Of a stretch of DNA of 64,000 nucleotides, positions 45,121 to 53,580 are shown one piece after another. The notes beneath the pieces were generated by a model, which saw nothing but the letters and a program-made list of their open reading frames with translations, did not search any database and was not told the origin of the DNA. The stretch covers positions 682,001 through 746,000 of the forward strand of contig NZ_CP022303.1 in NCBI RefSeq assembly GCF_004216475.1, read 5' to 3'. Position 1 is the stretch's first letter. The number at the start of each line of letters is the position of its first letter. The translations under genes were made by a program, and so were the position numbers. This stretch comes from Thalassococcus sp. S3. GTDB taxonomy: Bacteria > Pseudomonadota > Alphaproteobacteria > Rhodobacterales > Rhodobacteraceae.

Positions 45121-46068
45121 TCAGCTATGCCAGTCAAAGAAGCCGGGCCCTGCTTTCTCCAGCAATTTCAGAGCCATAGCGCGACCCATCTCAGGTCCAT
45201 CCGCGATGTCACCGTGATCTTCGTCACTCAAGCTCTCTGACCCGTCGGGCCGCAAAACTTCGCCTCTCAGTCGCAGCGATCCGCCCTCCAATTCGGCAAG
45301 CCCCGCAATCGGCGTCTCGCAAGACCCGTCCAACGTCTTCAAAAACGCGCGCTCCGCCGCGAGCCTCTGCCCTGTCGGCCCGTCGTGAATGGCCTCCAGC
45401 ATCTCCGCAACGCGCGCATCATCCCCGCGCCGCTCGATGCCAATCGCCCCCTGCGCCACCGCCGGCAGCATGTCGTCGGGTGCAATCGGATTGGCTGGAA
45501 CCTCGTTCATATTCAATCGGTTAAGCCCTGCCATCGCGAGAAAGGTGCACTCCGCCACCTTCTCCTCCAGCTTCTTCAACCGTGTCTGCACATTGCCCCG
45601 AAACTCCACCACCTGCAGGTCCGGCCTCCGGTTCAGCAACTGCGCCTTCCGCCTCAGGCTCGACGTGCCCACAACCGCGCCCTCCGCCAGATCCGCCACC
45701 TGCGTCAGCGCGCCCGAGATGAACGCGTCCCGCACATCCTCCCGCGGCAGGTAGGTGTCCAGCAGCAGTCCGCCCGGCTGCTCCACCGGCATGTCCTTCA
45801 TCGAGTGAACTGCAATGTCAATCTTGCCTGACAGCAAATCCTCCTCGATTTCCTTGGTGAACAGGCCCTTGCCGCCAATCTCTTTCAGCGCCCGGTCCTG
45901 GATCATGTCCCCGGTCACCTTGATCACCACGATCTCGAAGGCTTCTTCATCAAGATCAAAGGCTTGAGCCAGCCGCGAGCGCGTCTCATACGCCTGCGCC
46001 AGCGCCAGGGGTGAGCCGCGCGTACCGATTTTCAGGGGCTCTGTCGGGGTCGGAAGTCTCAGGGTCAT
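45121..46068 (-). CDS. hemC: Hydroxymethylbilane synthase
   Basis: A 315-residue porphobilinogen deaminase that builds the linear tetrapyrrole from porphobilinogen. The dipyrromethane cofactor Cys250 is in LDGSCETPIAG; substrate-binding motifs KIGTRGSPLALAQA, VHSMKDMPVEQP and VGTSSLRRKAQLL are intact. The start at 46068 (MTLRLPTPTEPLKIGTRGS) is chosen because the upstream in-frame extension is unrelated. It is divergent from hemE across 103 bases that carry an inverted repeat (GGCGTCAG ... CTGACGCC). It supplies haem, sirohaem and the cobalamin genes downstream. Confidence 0.96.
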   Translation of the reverse strand: MTLRLPTPTEPLKIGTRGSPLALAQAYETRSRLAQAFDLDEEAFEIVVIKVTGDMIQDRALKEIGGKGLFTKEIEEDLLSGKIDIAVHSMKDMPVEQPGGLLLDTYLPREDVRDAFISGALTQVADLAEGAVVGTSSLRRKAQLLNRRPDLQVVEFRGNVQTRLKKLEEKVAECTFLAMAGLNRLNMNEVPANPIAPDDMLPAVAQGAIGIERRGDDARVAEMLEAIHDGPTGQRLAAERAFLKTLDGSCETPIAGLAELEGGSLRLRGEVLRPDGSESLSDEDHGDIADGPEMGRAMALKLLEKAGPGFFDWHS

Positions 46069-46084
46069 GGCATGGTCTTTTAGT

Positions 46085-46131
46085 GGCGTCAGATAAAAGT
46101 GACAACGGGGCGGTCTTGACAAACTGACGCC
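46085..46131. promoter_or_regulatory. Inverted repeat in the hemC-hemE divergent promoter
   Basis: GGCGTCAG (46085-46092) and its exact complement CTGACGCC (46124-46131) are separated by 31 bases and lie between the divergent hemC and hemE starts. TTGACA at 46116 could be a -35 element toward hemE. The arms could bind a shared regulator of early tetrapyrrole genes; identity unknown. Confidence 0.4.
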
Positions 46132-46171
46132 AAGACGGGACCCATTGGCAAGCAGAAAAGATGGATATGTG

Positions 46172-47218
46172 ATGGCCCCGACAAAGAAAATCCTGCGCGC
46201 GCTGGCAGGTGAGGTTCTCGACACGCCCCCGATCTGGATGATGCGTCAGGCGGGCCGTTACCTGCCCGAATACCGCGCCACGCGGGCGGAGGCGGGGGAT
46301 TTCCTGTCGCTCTGCTATAATAGCGACCTCGCGGCCGAGGTGACCTTGCAGCCCATCCGCCGATACGGGTTCGACGCGGCGATCCTCTTTGCTGATATTC
46401 TCCTTGTTCCTCAAGCCCTTGGCGCCGATCTGTGGTTCGTCACCGGCGAGGGGCCGCGCCTCTCGACGATCACAGAACAAGCCGATTTCGACAAGCTGAA
46501 ACCGGCCACGGACATCCACGACACGCTCAACCCCATCTATGAGACCGTCCGCATCCTCTCCCGCGAACTGCCGTCCGAGACCACGCTGATCGGGTTCGCC
46601 GGTGCCCCCTGGACGGTGGCCACCTACATGATCGCCGGTCGCGGCACTCCCGACCAGGGGCCGGCCCATGCCCTGCGTGAAGAAAATACCGTTCTGTTCG
46701 AAGCCCTTATGGACCGCATCACCGAAGCCACCATCGACTATCTCTCGATGCAGATCGAGGCTGGCGCCGAAGTGGTCAAGATCTTCGACAGCTGGGCTGG
46801 CTCTCTCAAAGGCGAGGCCTTCACCAAATATGCGCTTGAGCCCTGCCGCATCATCACCGAGGCTCTAAAGGCGCGCCACCCGGACATCCCCGTCATCGGC
46901 TTCCCGCGCGAGGCGGGTCCGGCCTACGAAGGTTTCGCCAAGGCGACAGGCGTCGACTGCGTGGCGCTGGACAACTCGGTCGACCCTCTATGGGCCGCGG
47001 CCCATATGCAAAAGGATGGCTGCGTGCAAGGCAACCTCGCCTCCTCCCACATGGTCACCGGTGGTCAGGCGCTGATCGACGATGCGCGCAAGATCGTCAG
47101 CGCGTTTTCCAAAGGCCCTCACATCTTCAACCTCGGCCACGGTATCACGCCGGACGCGGATCCGGAGAACGTCCAGTTGATGATCGACACCGTGCGGGAA
47201 AAGAGTGTGGTAGCGTGA
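46172..47218 (+). CDS. hemE: Uroporphyrinogen decarboxylase
   Basis: A 348-residue HemE converting uroporphyrinogen III to coproporphyrinogen III. The N-terminal signature is [17 protein letters not shown]. The substrate and active-site regions [26 protein letters not shown] and [16 protein letters not shown] are present. The ATG at 46172 begins [11 protein letters not shown]; a TTG at 46145 would add nine residues. Its last codons overlap the 3' end of tRNA-Met on the other strand by 11 bases. Confidence 0.97.
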   Translation: MAPTKKILRALAGEVLDTPPIWMMRQAGRYLPEYRATRAEAGDFLSLCYNSDLAAEVTLQPIRRYGFDAAILFADILLVPQALGADLWFVTGEGPRLSTITEQADFDKLKPATDIHDTLNPIYETVRILSRELPSETTLIGFAGAPWTVATYMIAGRGTPDQGPAHALREENTVLFEALMDRITEATIDYLSMQIEAGAEVVKIFDSWAGSLKGEAFTKYALEPCRIITEALKARHPDIPVIGFPREAGPAYEGFAKATGVDCVALDNSVDPLWAAAHMQKDGCVQGNLASSHMVTGGQALIDDARKIVSAFSKGPHIFNLGHGITPDADPENVQLMIDTVREKSVVA

Positions 47219-47284
47219 GGCGGACTTGAACCGCCGACCCCAGCATTATGAGTGCTGTGCTCTAACCAACTGAGCTATCACGCC
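47208..47284 (-). tRNA. tRNA-Met (elongator, CAT anticodon)
   Basis: 77 nucleotides on the minus strand with an encoded CCA. Acceptor arms GGCGTGA/TCACGCT pair with a G1-U72 wobble. The D arm AGCTCAGTTGGTTAGAGC, anticodon loop CTCATAA and T arm GCGGTTCAAGTCCGC are intact. The anticodon arm resembles elongator tRNA-Met rather than the initiator. The 3' end overlaps the hemE stop region. Confidence 0.96.
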
Positions 47285-47407
47285 GCAACACAAAGCGCGG
47301 GATACTCAACCCCTCCAGGGCTGTCAAACGGAAAACACTCCCGTTCCGCAGCATCCCCTGCTTCTTTGGGTCAAAAATATCCCGGGGGTGAATTGGCCAG
47401 GGGCCAA

Positions 47408-47425
47408 GAGGGGGCTGGCCCCCTC
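47408..47425 (-). terminator. GC hairpin downstream of cobF
   Basis: GAGGGGGC and GCCCCCTC with a two-base spacer form a near-perfect palindrome 22 bases after the cobF stop. It sits in a stretch reading GGGTCAAAAATATCCCGGGGG followed by GGCCAGGGGCC, which looks like an intergenic repeat element. No U-run follows on either strand. It could act as the cobF 3' end structure. Confidence 0.45.
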
Positions 47426-47446
47426 AACCCGGTCTGCAAAGCAGGC

Positions 47447-48199
47447 TCAGTCCAACCCTGATGTGCCGCGCCGCAAAAGGTAGGTATCCATGATCCAGCC
47501 ATGTGCCGCCCGTGCCGCGGCCCGCCGATCTATGATGTCTTCGCCCACCTCTGCCAATGGCCCGGCACACAGGATCTGCTCCTCCATACCCAGATAAGCC
47601 CCCCACCAGATCCAAAGATCTGATGGATCGAGCGTCTGAAACGCGCAGCCACCGTCAAGCATGACGACAATGGTTTCCGCGCCTTTTGGCCATCCTTGAT
47701 CCCTCAATCTCCGGCCCGTGGTCACCGTAACCGGCCCGCCCAGCGTGTTGAGCGGGATGACATGCGCGGCTGTCAGCGCCTGAAGCGAGGTGATCCCCGG
47801 AATCACCCGGATCTTCGGGCGCGGCGACAGGCGCGCTGCGATCCTCAGCGTACTGTCATAAAGCGACGGATCCCCCCAAACGAGAAGGGCAACGCGCCGT
47901 GCCTCTGCATACTCGGCGAGGCATGTCGTCCAGCGGTCCGCGATCATATCGTGCCAGGCCTCGACGCGCTGCAGATAGGGCAGTTCGGGATCCCGTTCAG
48001 GCATCTCGAACGTCGCGATGGGGGGCGGGCAATCTGTCACCTCCGCGATGATCTGGCGGCGCAGATCAGCCAGGTCGGATTTTCCGGCACCTTTTTCTGG
48101 CAGCAGGATCAGGTCCGCCTCCGCGATGGCGCGGCGGGCCTCCGTGGTCAGGTGGTCCGGATTGCCCGTCCCGATGCCGATCAAAAGAAGGTCTGTCAT
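47447..48199 (-). CDS. cobF: Precorrin-6A synthase (deacetylating)
   Basis: A 250-residue SAM-dependent methyltransferase of the aerobic cobalamin route; it methylates C1 of the precorrin ring and extrudes acetate. The start MTDLLLIGIGTGNPDHLT and the FEMPERDPELPYLQRVEAWH and VWGDPSLYDSTLRIA elements fit CobF. Its ATG has no ribosome site: a U-tract of an apparent intrinsic terminator ends four bases before it. Expression therefore may depend on read-through, an internal promoter or leaderless translation. Confidence 0.93.
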   Translation of the reverse strand: MTDLLLIGIGTGNPDHLTTEARRAIAEADLILLPEKGAGKSDLADLRRQIIAEVTDCPPPIATFEMPERDPELPYLQRVEAWHDMIADRWTTCLAEYAEARRVALLVWGDPSLYDSTLRIAARLSPRPKIRVIPGITSLQALTAAHVIPLNTLGGPVTVTTGRRLRDQGWPKGAETIVVMLDGGCAFQTLDPSDLWIWWGAYLGMEEQILCAGPLAEVGEDIIDRRAAARAAHGWIMDTYLLRRGTSGLD

Positions 48200-48203
48200 C
48201 CTG

Positions 48204-48238
48204 AAAAAAGAGGGGCCGCGCGCGCAGCGCGGCGCCTC
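48204..48238 (-). terminator. Intrinsic terminator between the CbiM-like gene and cobF
   Basis: On the minus strand GAGGCGCCGCGC-TGCGC-GCGCGGCCCCTC folds into a strong stem with one mismatch, followed at once by TTTTTT. It follows the CbiM-like stop codon by 15 bases. The U-tract is four bases from the cobF ATG. Confidence 0.85.
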
Positions 48239-48253
48239 TCCCGCTAGGGGCCG

Positions 48254-48931
48254 TCAGGCCGCGTGATGCAGGCGGTGGGTAAAGACCGCGCTGTCCTTGA
48301 ACCGGTGCAGGGCTTTCGCACCGGCCAGAACTGCCAAATCCGCCACAGGCTCGATCAGGATGACCAGCAGATAGGCCACACCAAAGCTGCCCACGGCAGC
48401 CATGTTTTCCGCGCCAAATCCCTGTCCGTAAAAGGCCCAGAACGCGACCCAGGCCACGATACCGCCCTGATAGGCCGCCGACAGTTTCAGCACGTCCCCA
48501 TAGTGCAGATCCACATAGGCCGTGTCAGCCGGAACCATCCGTTTCGCCAATGCATCCACGGCAAAGAGCGGGACCAGCAAGGTCGTGATGTTCACGAAAT
48601 ACATCGGCAGATCGGACGGCGCAAAAAGGCTGCCCTGGATCAAGAGGCCAGCGGCCAGCCCGACAGCCGCAGGCGCGGCGCCGAGGATGAGGAAGAGTGT
48701 GGTGCCGAGGATGAAATGCACCTCAGAAATGCCGACGGGGAAGTGCGGCAGAACTTCGAAGAACACGAACACACCCAAGGTGGCGATGACGGCCCGTGCC
48801 ACGAAGGAAAGCACGGAATGTGTTTTCAGATCGTCCGCGGCCAGTTTGAGGGAATAGCCTGCCGCAGCGACCGCAGTCCCGTAAGCGAAGACCATTTTGG
48901 CGCCGTCCACGACGCCGGGTTCGATATGCAT
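48254..48931 (-). CDS. CbiM-like energy-coupling factor permease
   Basis: A 225-residue membrane protein of the CbiM family, the substrate-specific component of Co/Ni ECF transporters. The N-terminal MHIEPG start with a metal-binding Met-His-Ile is the family hallmark, and the HFILGTTLFLILG segment and six predicted helices agree. No CbiN, CbiQ or CbiO gene is near, so the ATPase and coupling components must be elsewhere or this is a solitary form. A cobalamin riboswitch lies directly upstream on the same strand, supporting a role in cobalt uptake for the adjacent pathway. Confidence 0.82.
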   Translation of the reverse strand: MHIEPGVVDGAKMVFAYGTAVAAAGYSLKLAADDLKTHSVLSFVARAVIATLGVFVFFEVLPHFPVGISEVHFILGTTLFLILGAAPAAVGLAAGLLIQGSLFAPSDLPMYFVNITTLLVPLFAVDALAKRMVPADTAYVDLHYGDVLKLSAAYQGGIVAWVAFWAFYGQGFGAENMAAVGSFGVAYLLVILIEPVADLAVLAGAKALHRFKDSAVFTHRLHHAA

Positions 48932-48994
48932 ATTGTTTTCTCCCTGCCGCCCACCCGGCGGCGATATATGCCGGTTTCCCGGCGGTTTCGATCA

Positions 48995-49158
48995 GACGGC
49001 AGGTCTCCTGACTTGCGGGTCGTCGCGGGGCCGAACCTTCCCAGCCTTGTCCCAAGGCCAGTGGTTTTGTCGGGCCGCTCACCGCTTACAGTTGCGGGGG
49101 CAGTCCGGGAATTGCACCCGGTTCCCTTTTAAGACCGCCCCGAAAGGCGGCCACCGTC
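48995..49158 (-). ncRNA. Cobalamin riboswitch (upstream of CbiM-like gene)
   Basis: The minus strand carries the B12-box set in order: AAAAGGGAA, CCGGGTGCAATTCCCGG, ACTGCCCCCGCAACTGTAAGCGG, CCACTGG, GGGAAGG and GCAAGTCAGGAGACCTGCC. The closing stem pairs GACGGT near 49153-49158 with GCCGTC near 48995-49000. Adenosylcobalamin binding should repress the CbiM-like gene, and possibly cobF, in the RNA or translation. Boundaries are from visible helix ends. Confidence 0.94.
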
Positions 49159-49178
49159 GAGCGGACGTTGACAGCATT

Positions 49179-49928
49179 TCAAACGCCCGGCAAGTCCGGG
49201 AGCGACATCTCATCATCGGCAAGCGGGCCATAGAGAATAAGCGCCGGTGCCTTGCCGGTGGCCTCCGACAGGCTGCGGGCGAGCCGGGCGACTGTGCTGC
49301 GATGCAGGCGCTGGTCGGGCGTGCTTACGCTTTCGGCCAAAAGCGCAGGCGTGTCTCCGGGAAGACCATGGGCGATCAGGGTTTCGGCGAGCACGGGGAA
49401 GGTCCGCTTGCCCATGAAGACCACCGTCGTGGCCTGGGCATCGGCCAAGGCGGCGAGGTTCAGGTCAACCGGCAAGGCCCCGGTGACGTCGTGCCCCGTG
49501 ACGAACTGAACCCGCCGCGCGGTCAGCCGGCGGGTCAGTGGGATCGCGGCGGCGGCGGCAGCGGCACAGGCCGAGGGCACGCCGGGGATGATCTCGAACG
49601 GGATGCCGGCCTCGCGCAGCGCCGTGATCTCTTCCTCCAGCCGGCCGAAGGTTCCACCATCACCGGATTTCAGCCGCACGACCCTCTGATTGGCCTGCGC
49701 GTATTCGACCAGCAAGCGGCTGACATGATGCTGCTTGGGCGAAGGACGACCGGCACGTTTTCCCACGCCCACCAGATCCGCGCCCGACCGTGCATGGGTC
49801 AGGATCGGGCCGGAGGAGAGGTCGTCGAACAGCACCGCATCCGCGCGTTTCATCCGGTCCACGGCCTTCAACGTCAAAAGCTCCGGATCGCCGGGGCCCG
49901 AGCCCACGAAGCTGACAAACCCGCTCAT
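49179..49928 (-). CDS. cobA: Uroporphyrinogen-III C-methyltransferase
   Basis: A 249-residue SUMT that methylates uroporphyrinogen III at C2 and C7, giving precorrin-2, the branch point to cobalamin and sirohaem. Motifs FVGSGPGDPELLTLKAVD, DLVGVGKRAGR, VVRLKSGDGGTFGR and GVPSACAAAAAAAIPLTRR fit the family. It is the single-domain cobA type, without the CysG extension. It overlaps cobB by four bases, and lies next in transcription order after cobB. Confidence 0.95.
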   Translation of the reverse strand: MSGFVSFVGSGPGDPELLTLKAVDRMKRADAVLFDDLSSGPILTHARSGADLVGVGKRAGRPSPKQHHVSRLLVEYAQANQRVVRLKSGDGGTFGRLEEEITALREAGIPFEIIPGVPSACAAAAAAAIPLTRRLTARRVQFVTGHDVTGALPVDLNLAALADAQATTVVFMGKRTFPVLAETLIAHGLPGDTPALLAESVSTPDQRLHRSTVARLARSLSEATGKAPALILYGPLADDEMSLPDLPGV

Positions 49929-51238
49929 GCCGCATCCGGCGTGATAAGGTGAAAGAAGGTTCCGCTGACATGACCACGCCGCGATCCGGTCTCCGGCACC
50001 GGGTTGCCGTCGGCATCGGCCACCTGTGCCAGAGGCGCGTCAGGCTGGTCGAGGATGGTGGAGTAGTGAAATTCATGACCGCGCAGGGCGGAGCCGGGCC
50101 GAAAACCCGGCATCGGCGCATCCAGAACCGCACGGCGATAGCCAAGATGGAATTTGCGCTTTTCATAACTGGTCACCAACCCCAGCAGCCCGGCCATTTG
50201 GTGCCGCACGCCCTCTTTGTCGATCAGCGCCGCGCCAAGGGCCATGTAGCCGCCGCATTCGCCGTGGATGGGCCGGGTTGCGGCATGTTTGCATAGCCCG
50301 GCGCGGAACTGTTCGGCAGCGGCAAGCGTGCCGGCATGAAGCTCAGGATAGCCGCCCGGCAGCCAGACCAGATCGGCGTCGGGCGCCGGTGCTTCGTCCG
50401 CCAGAGGAGAGAAGGGCAGGATCTCAGCCCCCGCGTCCCGCCACCCTTTCAGCAGGTGGGGATAGGTGAACGAAAAGGCCGCGTCCCTCGCAAGTGCGAT
50501 CCGTTGTGCCGGTGGTGTGGGTAGGGCGCCCGTATTCGGCCGCGATTGACCCAGTGCGGCAGACCGGAGCGCCTCAAGATCGACATGGTCCCGCAGGAAC
50601 GTCGCGTAACCGGCAATGGCGGCTTCCAGATCGGGATGCTCCACCGCCTGTATCAGGCCCAAATGCCGCTCGGGCAGGGTCAGGTCTCCCCGCCGGGGCA
50701 GGGCGCCCAGTACGGTCAGGCCCGCGCGCTCCATGCCCAGCCGGGTCAGCCTTTCATGACGGGCGCTCGCCACACGGTTCAGGATCACTCCGGCAAAGGG
50801 TAAATCAGGCGCATAGCGGGCAAAGCCCAACGCCGTTGCCGCCGCCGACTGCGCCTGCCCACCGACATCGAGGACCAGAACGACCGGCCAGCCCATGCGT
50901 TGCGCGGTCTCGGCGCTGGAGCCAAAGCCGCTCTGCCCGCGTGTCGCCACCCCGTCGTAAAGCCCCATAGAGCCCTCGGCGACGCAGATATCCGCACCCT
51001 CCGCCTGCGCGGCAATGGCCGAGAGCAAGCCGCCATCCATCGCCCACGTATCAAGGTTGAAGGACGCGCGCCCGGCCGCGGCCAGGTGGAAGGCGGGGTC
51101 GATATAATCGGGGCCGCTCTTGAAGGGCTGCACGGCCAGACCGTCCTCGCGCAGCGCCCGCAGCAGGCCCAGCATGACGGTGGTCTTTCCGGTGCCCGAC
51201 GACGGGGCGGAGATCAGAAGGCCGGGCCTATCAGTCAT
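49925..51238 (-). CDS. cobB: Cobyrinic acid a,c-diamide synthase
   Basis: A 437-residue glutamine-dependent amidase that converts hydrogenobyrinic or cobyrinic acid to the a,c-diamide. The N-terminal P-loop [10 protein letters not shown] starts the dethiobiotin synthetase-like half; the C-terminal type 1 glutaminase holds the Cys in [11 protein letters not shown]. The ATG at 51238 overlaps the cobM stop; an ATG at 51244 (MVMTDRPG) is possible. Operon order cobM-cobB-cobA on the minus strand. Confidence 0.95.
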   Translation of the reverse strand: MTDRPGLLISAPSSGTGKTTVMLGLLRALREDGLAVQPFKSGPDYIDPAFHLAAAGRASFNLDTWAMDGGLLSAIAAQAEGADICVAEGSMGLYDGVATRGQSGFGSSAETAQRMGWPVVLVLDVGGQAQSAAATALGFARYAPDLPFAGVILNRVASARHERLTRLGMERAGLTVLGALPRRGDLTLPERHLGLIQAVEHPDLEAAIAGYATFLRDHVDLEALRSAALGQSRPNTGALPTPPAQRIALARDAAFSFTYPHLLKGWRDAGAEILPFSPLADEAPAPDADLVWLPGGYPELHAGTLAAAEQFRAGLCKHAATRPIHGECGGYMALGAALIDKEGVRHQMAGLLGLVTSYEKRKFHLGYRRAVLDAPMPGFRPGSALRGHEFHYSTILDQPDAPLAQVADADGNPVPETGSRRGHVSGTFFHLITPDAA

Positions 51239-52025
51239 CACCATGGCTCCAGCTTGCCCAGGGGCTGTCGGCGGATTGCGGGCGATAGCGGCGGTCGTAA
51301 TCGGGCGCGTAAAGACAGCTTTCCGCGAACCCCTCCGCGGCGAGTGCAGGCCCGACAAGGATCAGTGCGGTGCGACTGATCGCGGGATCCATCGCCTCTT
51401 CCAGGGTCGCGAGCGTGGCGTGGATGATCCTTTCATCCGGCCAGCTGGCACGGTAGACCACGGCAACCGGACAGTCAGGACCATAGGCCGGCGTCAGATC
51501 GGCGGTGACTTGTGAGAGGTTCTGGATCGACAGATGAATGGCGAGCGTTGCCCCGGTTGCTGCGAAGTTTGCCAGCGTCTCTCCCGGCGGCATGGAGGAG
51601 GCGCGTCCGGGCGTGCGGGTCAGAACCACCGATTGCGCGATGCCGGGCAGGGTCAGCTCGGCGCCAAGCGACGCGGCAGCGGCGGCGAAGGAGGGTACGC
51701 CGGGTGTCACGGTGAAGGGAATACCTTCCGCCTTGAGACGGCGGATCTGTTCACCCATCGCCGACCAGACCGACAGATCGCCGGAATGCAGCCGTGCCAC
51801 GTCCTGCCCGGCCCTTTGGGCGGTGCGGATTTCAGACAGGATCGCGTCGAGGTCCATCGACGCGGTGTTCACGATCCGCGCTCCCTCCGGACAATGCCCC
51901 AGTACCGCCTCGGGCACCAGGGAGCCCGCATAAAGGCAGACGGGCGAGGCGGCGATCAGATCTCGTCCACGCAGGGTCAGAAGGTCAGGGGCGCCGGGGC
52001 CGGCGCCGATGAAATGCACGGTCAT
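51231..52025 (-). CDS. cobM: Precorrin-4 C11-methyltransferase
   Basis: A 264-residue tetrapyrrole methylase that methylates precorrin-4 at C11 to precorrin-5. SAM and substrate motifs are [37 protein letters not shown] and [20 protein letters not shown]. It overlaps cobE upstream by four bases and cobB downstream by eight. It is the family member with the TSVRL-like pattern, annotated CobM/CbiF. Confidence 0.95.
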   Translation of the reverse strand: MTVHFIGAGPGAPDLLTLRGRDLIAASPVCLYAGSLVPEAVLGHCPEGARIVNTASMDLDAILSEIRTAQRAGQDVARLHSGDLSVWSAMGEQIRRLKAEGIPFTVTPGVPSFAAAAASLGAELTLPGIAQSVVLTRTPGRASSMPPGETLANFAATGATLAIHLSIQNLSQVTADLTPAYGPDCPVAVVYRASWPDERIIHATLATLEEAMDPAISRTALILVGPALAAEGFAESCLYAPDYDRRYRPQSADSPWASWSHGDD

Positions 52026-52384
52026 GAAAAGGCTCCGATGGCAAGGGCGCAGGTGGCCATCCGGTCTTGCGACACGTACCGGGGGGCAACGAGGCGGGCG
52101 CCGGGGCCCGCGGCAGCCAGCGCTGCGGCCTCCGCGACGCTGCCTGTGCCTCGGGCGGTCTCCGCAGCTTGCGATTGGGTGTGAGTGCGTTGCGCGCGAA
52201 GCTGATCCGCGGAGACCGGGATCACCGAAAGCCGCAAGCGCGCGGCCAGAGAGGCGAGAGACGCGGCCTTGTCCGCTGCCGTGGCCAAAGCGTCCGGTGC
52301 ATGGGCGCCGGTCGCAAGCCGCAAGGCGTCGGCAAGACTGTCCTCGCCTGCGCCCGCGCGAAATCCAAACCCGGCCACGATCAT
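52022..52384 (-). CDS. cobE: Cobalamin biosynthesis protein CobE-like
   Basis: A 120-residue protein resembling the C-terminal CbiG/CobE domain; start [21 protein letters not shown]. It is encoded between cobL and cobM. CobE's exact job is unsettled, but it is part of the aerobic route in other alphaproteobacteria. Both neighbours are overlapped by four bases. A poor ribosome site and an upstream alternative ATG at 52399 exist. Confidence 0.82.
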   Translation of the reverse strand: MIVAGFGFRAGAGEDSLADALRLATGAHAPDALATAADKAASLASLAARLRLSVIPVSADQLRAQRTHTQSQAAETARGTGSVAEAAALAAAGPGARLVAPRYVSQDRMATCALAIGAFS

Positions 52385-53580
52385 AGCGTCATGCTCCACT
52401 GCACCACGGGGTAGGCTGCGCGCCAGCCGCGCCTTTGGCCCAGAGGATGCGCCTCGGCCAACTCAATCCGCAACAGCGTTCCGCCTGCCGTCCCCTGCCA
52501 ATGCGTCAACAGCGCCTCGCTTTCAAGCGTCACGGCATTGGCGACGAGGCGCGTTCCGGGGGCGCAGCGCCCGGCAAGCGTGCCGAGGAGCCGCTCCGAC
52601 AGGCCACCGCCCACAAAAACCACATCCGGATCCGGCAGATCCGTCAAGGCTTCCGGCGCCTCTCCCGTAACGACCCGCAGTCGATCCACCCCAAGACGTG
52701 CCGCATTCTCCGCGATCCGTTGCGCCCGATCCGCTCGGACCTCGACGCTGATCGCCTCCGTCGAGGGATGCGACAGCAGCCATTCGATGGCGATGGAACC
52801 CGACCCTCCGCCGATATCCCAGAGCCGCTCGAACGGGCGTGGCGCAAGCGCCGACAGGGTGAGCGCGCGCATCGGGCGTTTGGTAATCTGCCCGTCGCTG
52901 TCAAAAAGCGTGTCGTCCAGACCAGATGCGGCCGTCACCACGGCGCCATCCCCCGCGACCTCGATCGCGGCACAAACCGGATGGGTGAGATCCGCGTCAG
53001 GCCCTGCTTGCGCCGTGAAGCGCTCCACCCGCTCCCCCGGCCCGCCAAGGGCTTGCAGTGCGGTCACCTCAGACGCGCCAAACCCCTCTGCACTCAGATA
53101 TTCGGCCATCTCCTTCACCGCATCCCCGTCGCGCAGCAGGGCGAGGATCCGCACACCGGGCGCCAGATGAGGCCGCATGCGCGACAGCGGGGACGCATGC
53201 AGGCCCAGACACACGCTCGTCTCGACCGGCCACCCCATGCGGGCCGCCGCAAGCGCAAAGGTGGAGGGCGCCGACAAGACCTGCCATTCCGCCCGTGGGA
53301 ATGTACGCGCGATCACCGATCCTGCCCCGAACCAGAACGGATCGCCCGAGGCCAGTGCGACGACGCGACGTCCGCGCAGCGATTTCAGGATTTCCAGCCC
53401 GTCGGCGAACGGCACGGGCCACTCCCGGATCTCGGCTTTCAGATCCGGCAGCAGTGACAGATGCCGGGGCGGTCCGATCACAACGTCGGCCTTGGCCAGC
53501 GCGTCTTGACTTGCGGGCGCCAGCCCGTCAGGTCCGTCCTCACCCAGACCGACAATCGTAAGCCAGGGAGCGTCAGACAT
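52381..53580 (-). CDS. cobL: Precorrin-6Y C5,15-methyltransferase (decarboxylating)
   Basis: A 399-residue fusion: CbiE-like tetrapyrrole methylase (residues about 1-200; [35 protein letters not shown]) and CbiT-like methyltransferase (about 215-399; [15 protein letters not shown]). It methylates C5 and C15 and removes the C12 acetate carboxyl. Its start codon at 53578-53580 overlaps the start codon of divergent cobK by two bases. AGGAGG at 53590-53595, inside cobK, is its ribosome site. Confidence 0.95.
   Translation of the reverse strand: MSDAPWLTIVGLGEDGPDGLAPASQDALAKADVVIGPPRHLSLLPDLKAEIREWPVPFADGLEILKSLRGRRVVALASGDPFWFGAGSVIARTFPRAEWQVLSAPSTFALAAARMGWPVETSVCLGLHASPLSRMRPHLAPGVRILALLRDGDAVKEMAEYLSAEGFGASEVTALQALGGPGERVERFTAQAGPDADLTHPVCAAIEVAGDGAVVTAASGLDDTLFDSDGQITKRPMRALTLSALAPRPFERLWDIGGGSGSIAIEWLLSHPSTEAISVEVRADRAQRIAENAARLGVDRLRVVTGEAPEALTDLPDPDVVFVGGGLSERLLGTLAGRCAPGTRLVANAVTLESEALLTHWQGTAGGTLLRIELAEAHPLGQRRGWRAAYPVVQWSMTL

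Noticed and set aside
47330..47425. Possible insertion-sequence end near the cobF 3' side.
   Set aside because: The GC hairpin and repeat-like sequence have no transposase or matching inverted terminal repeat nearby; better explained as an intergenic repeat or 3' end structure.
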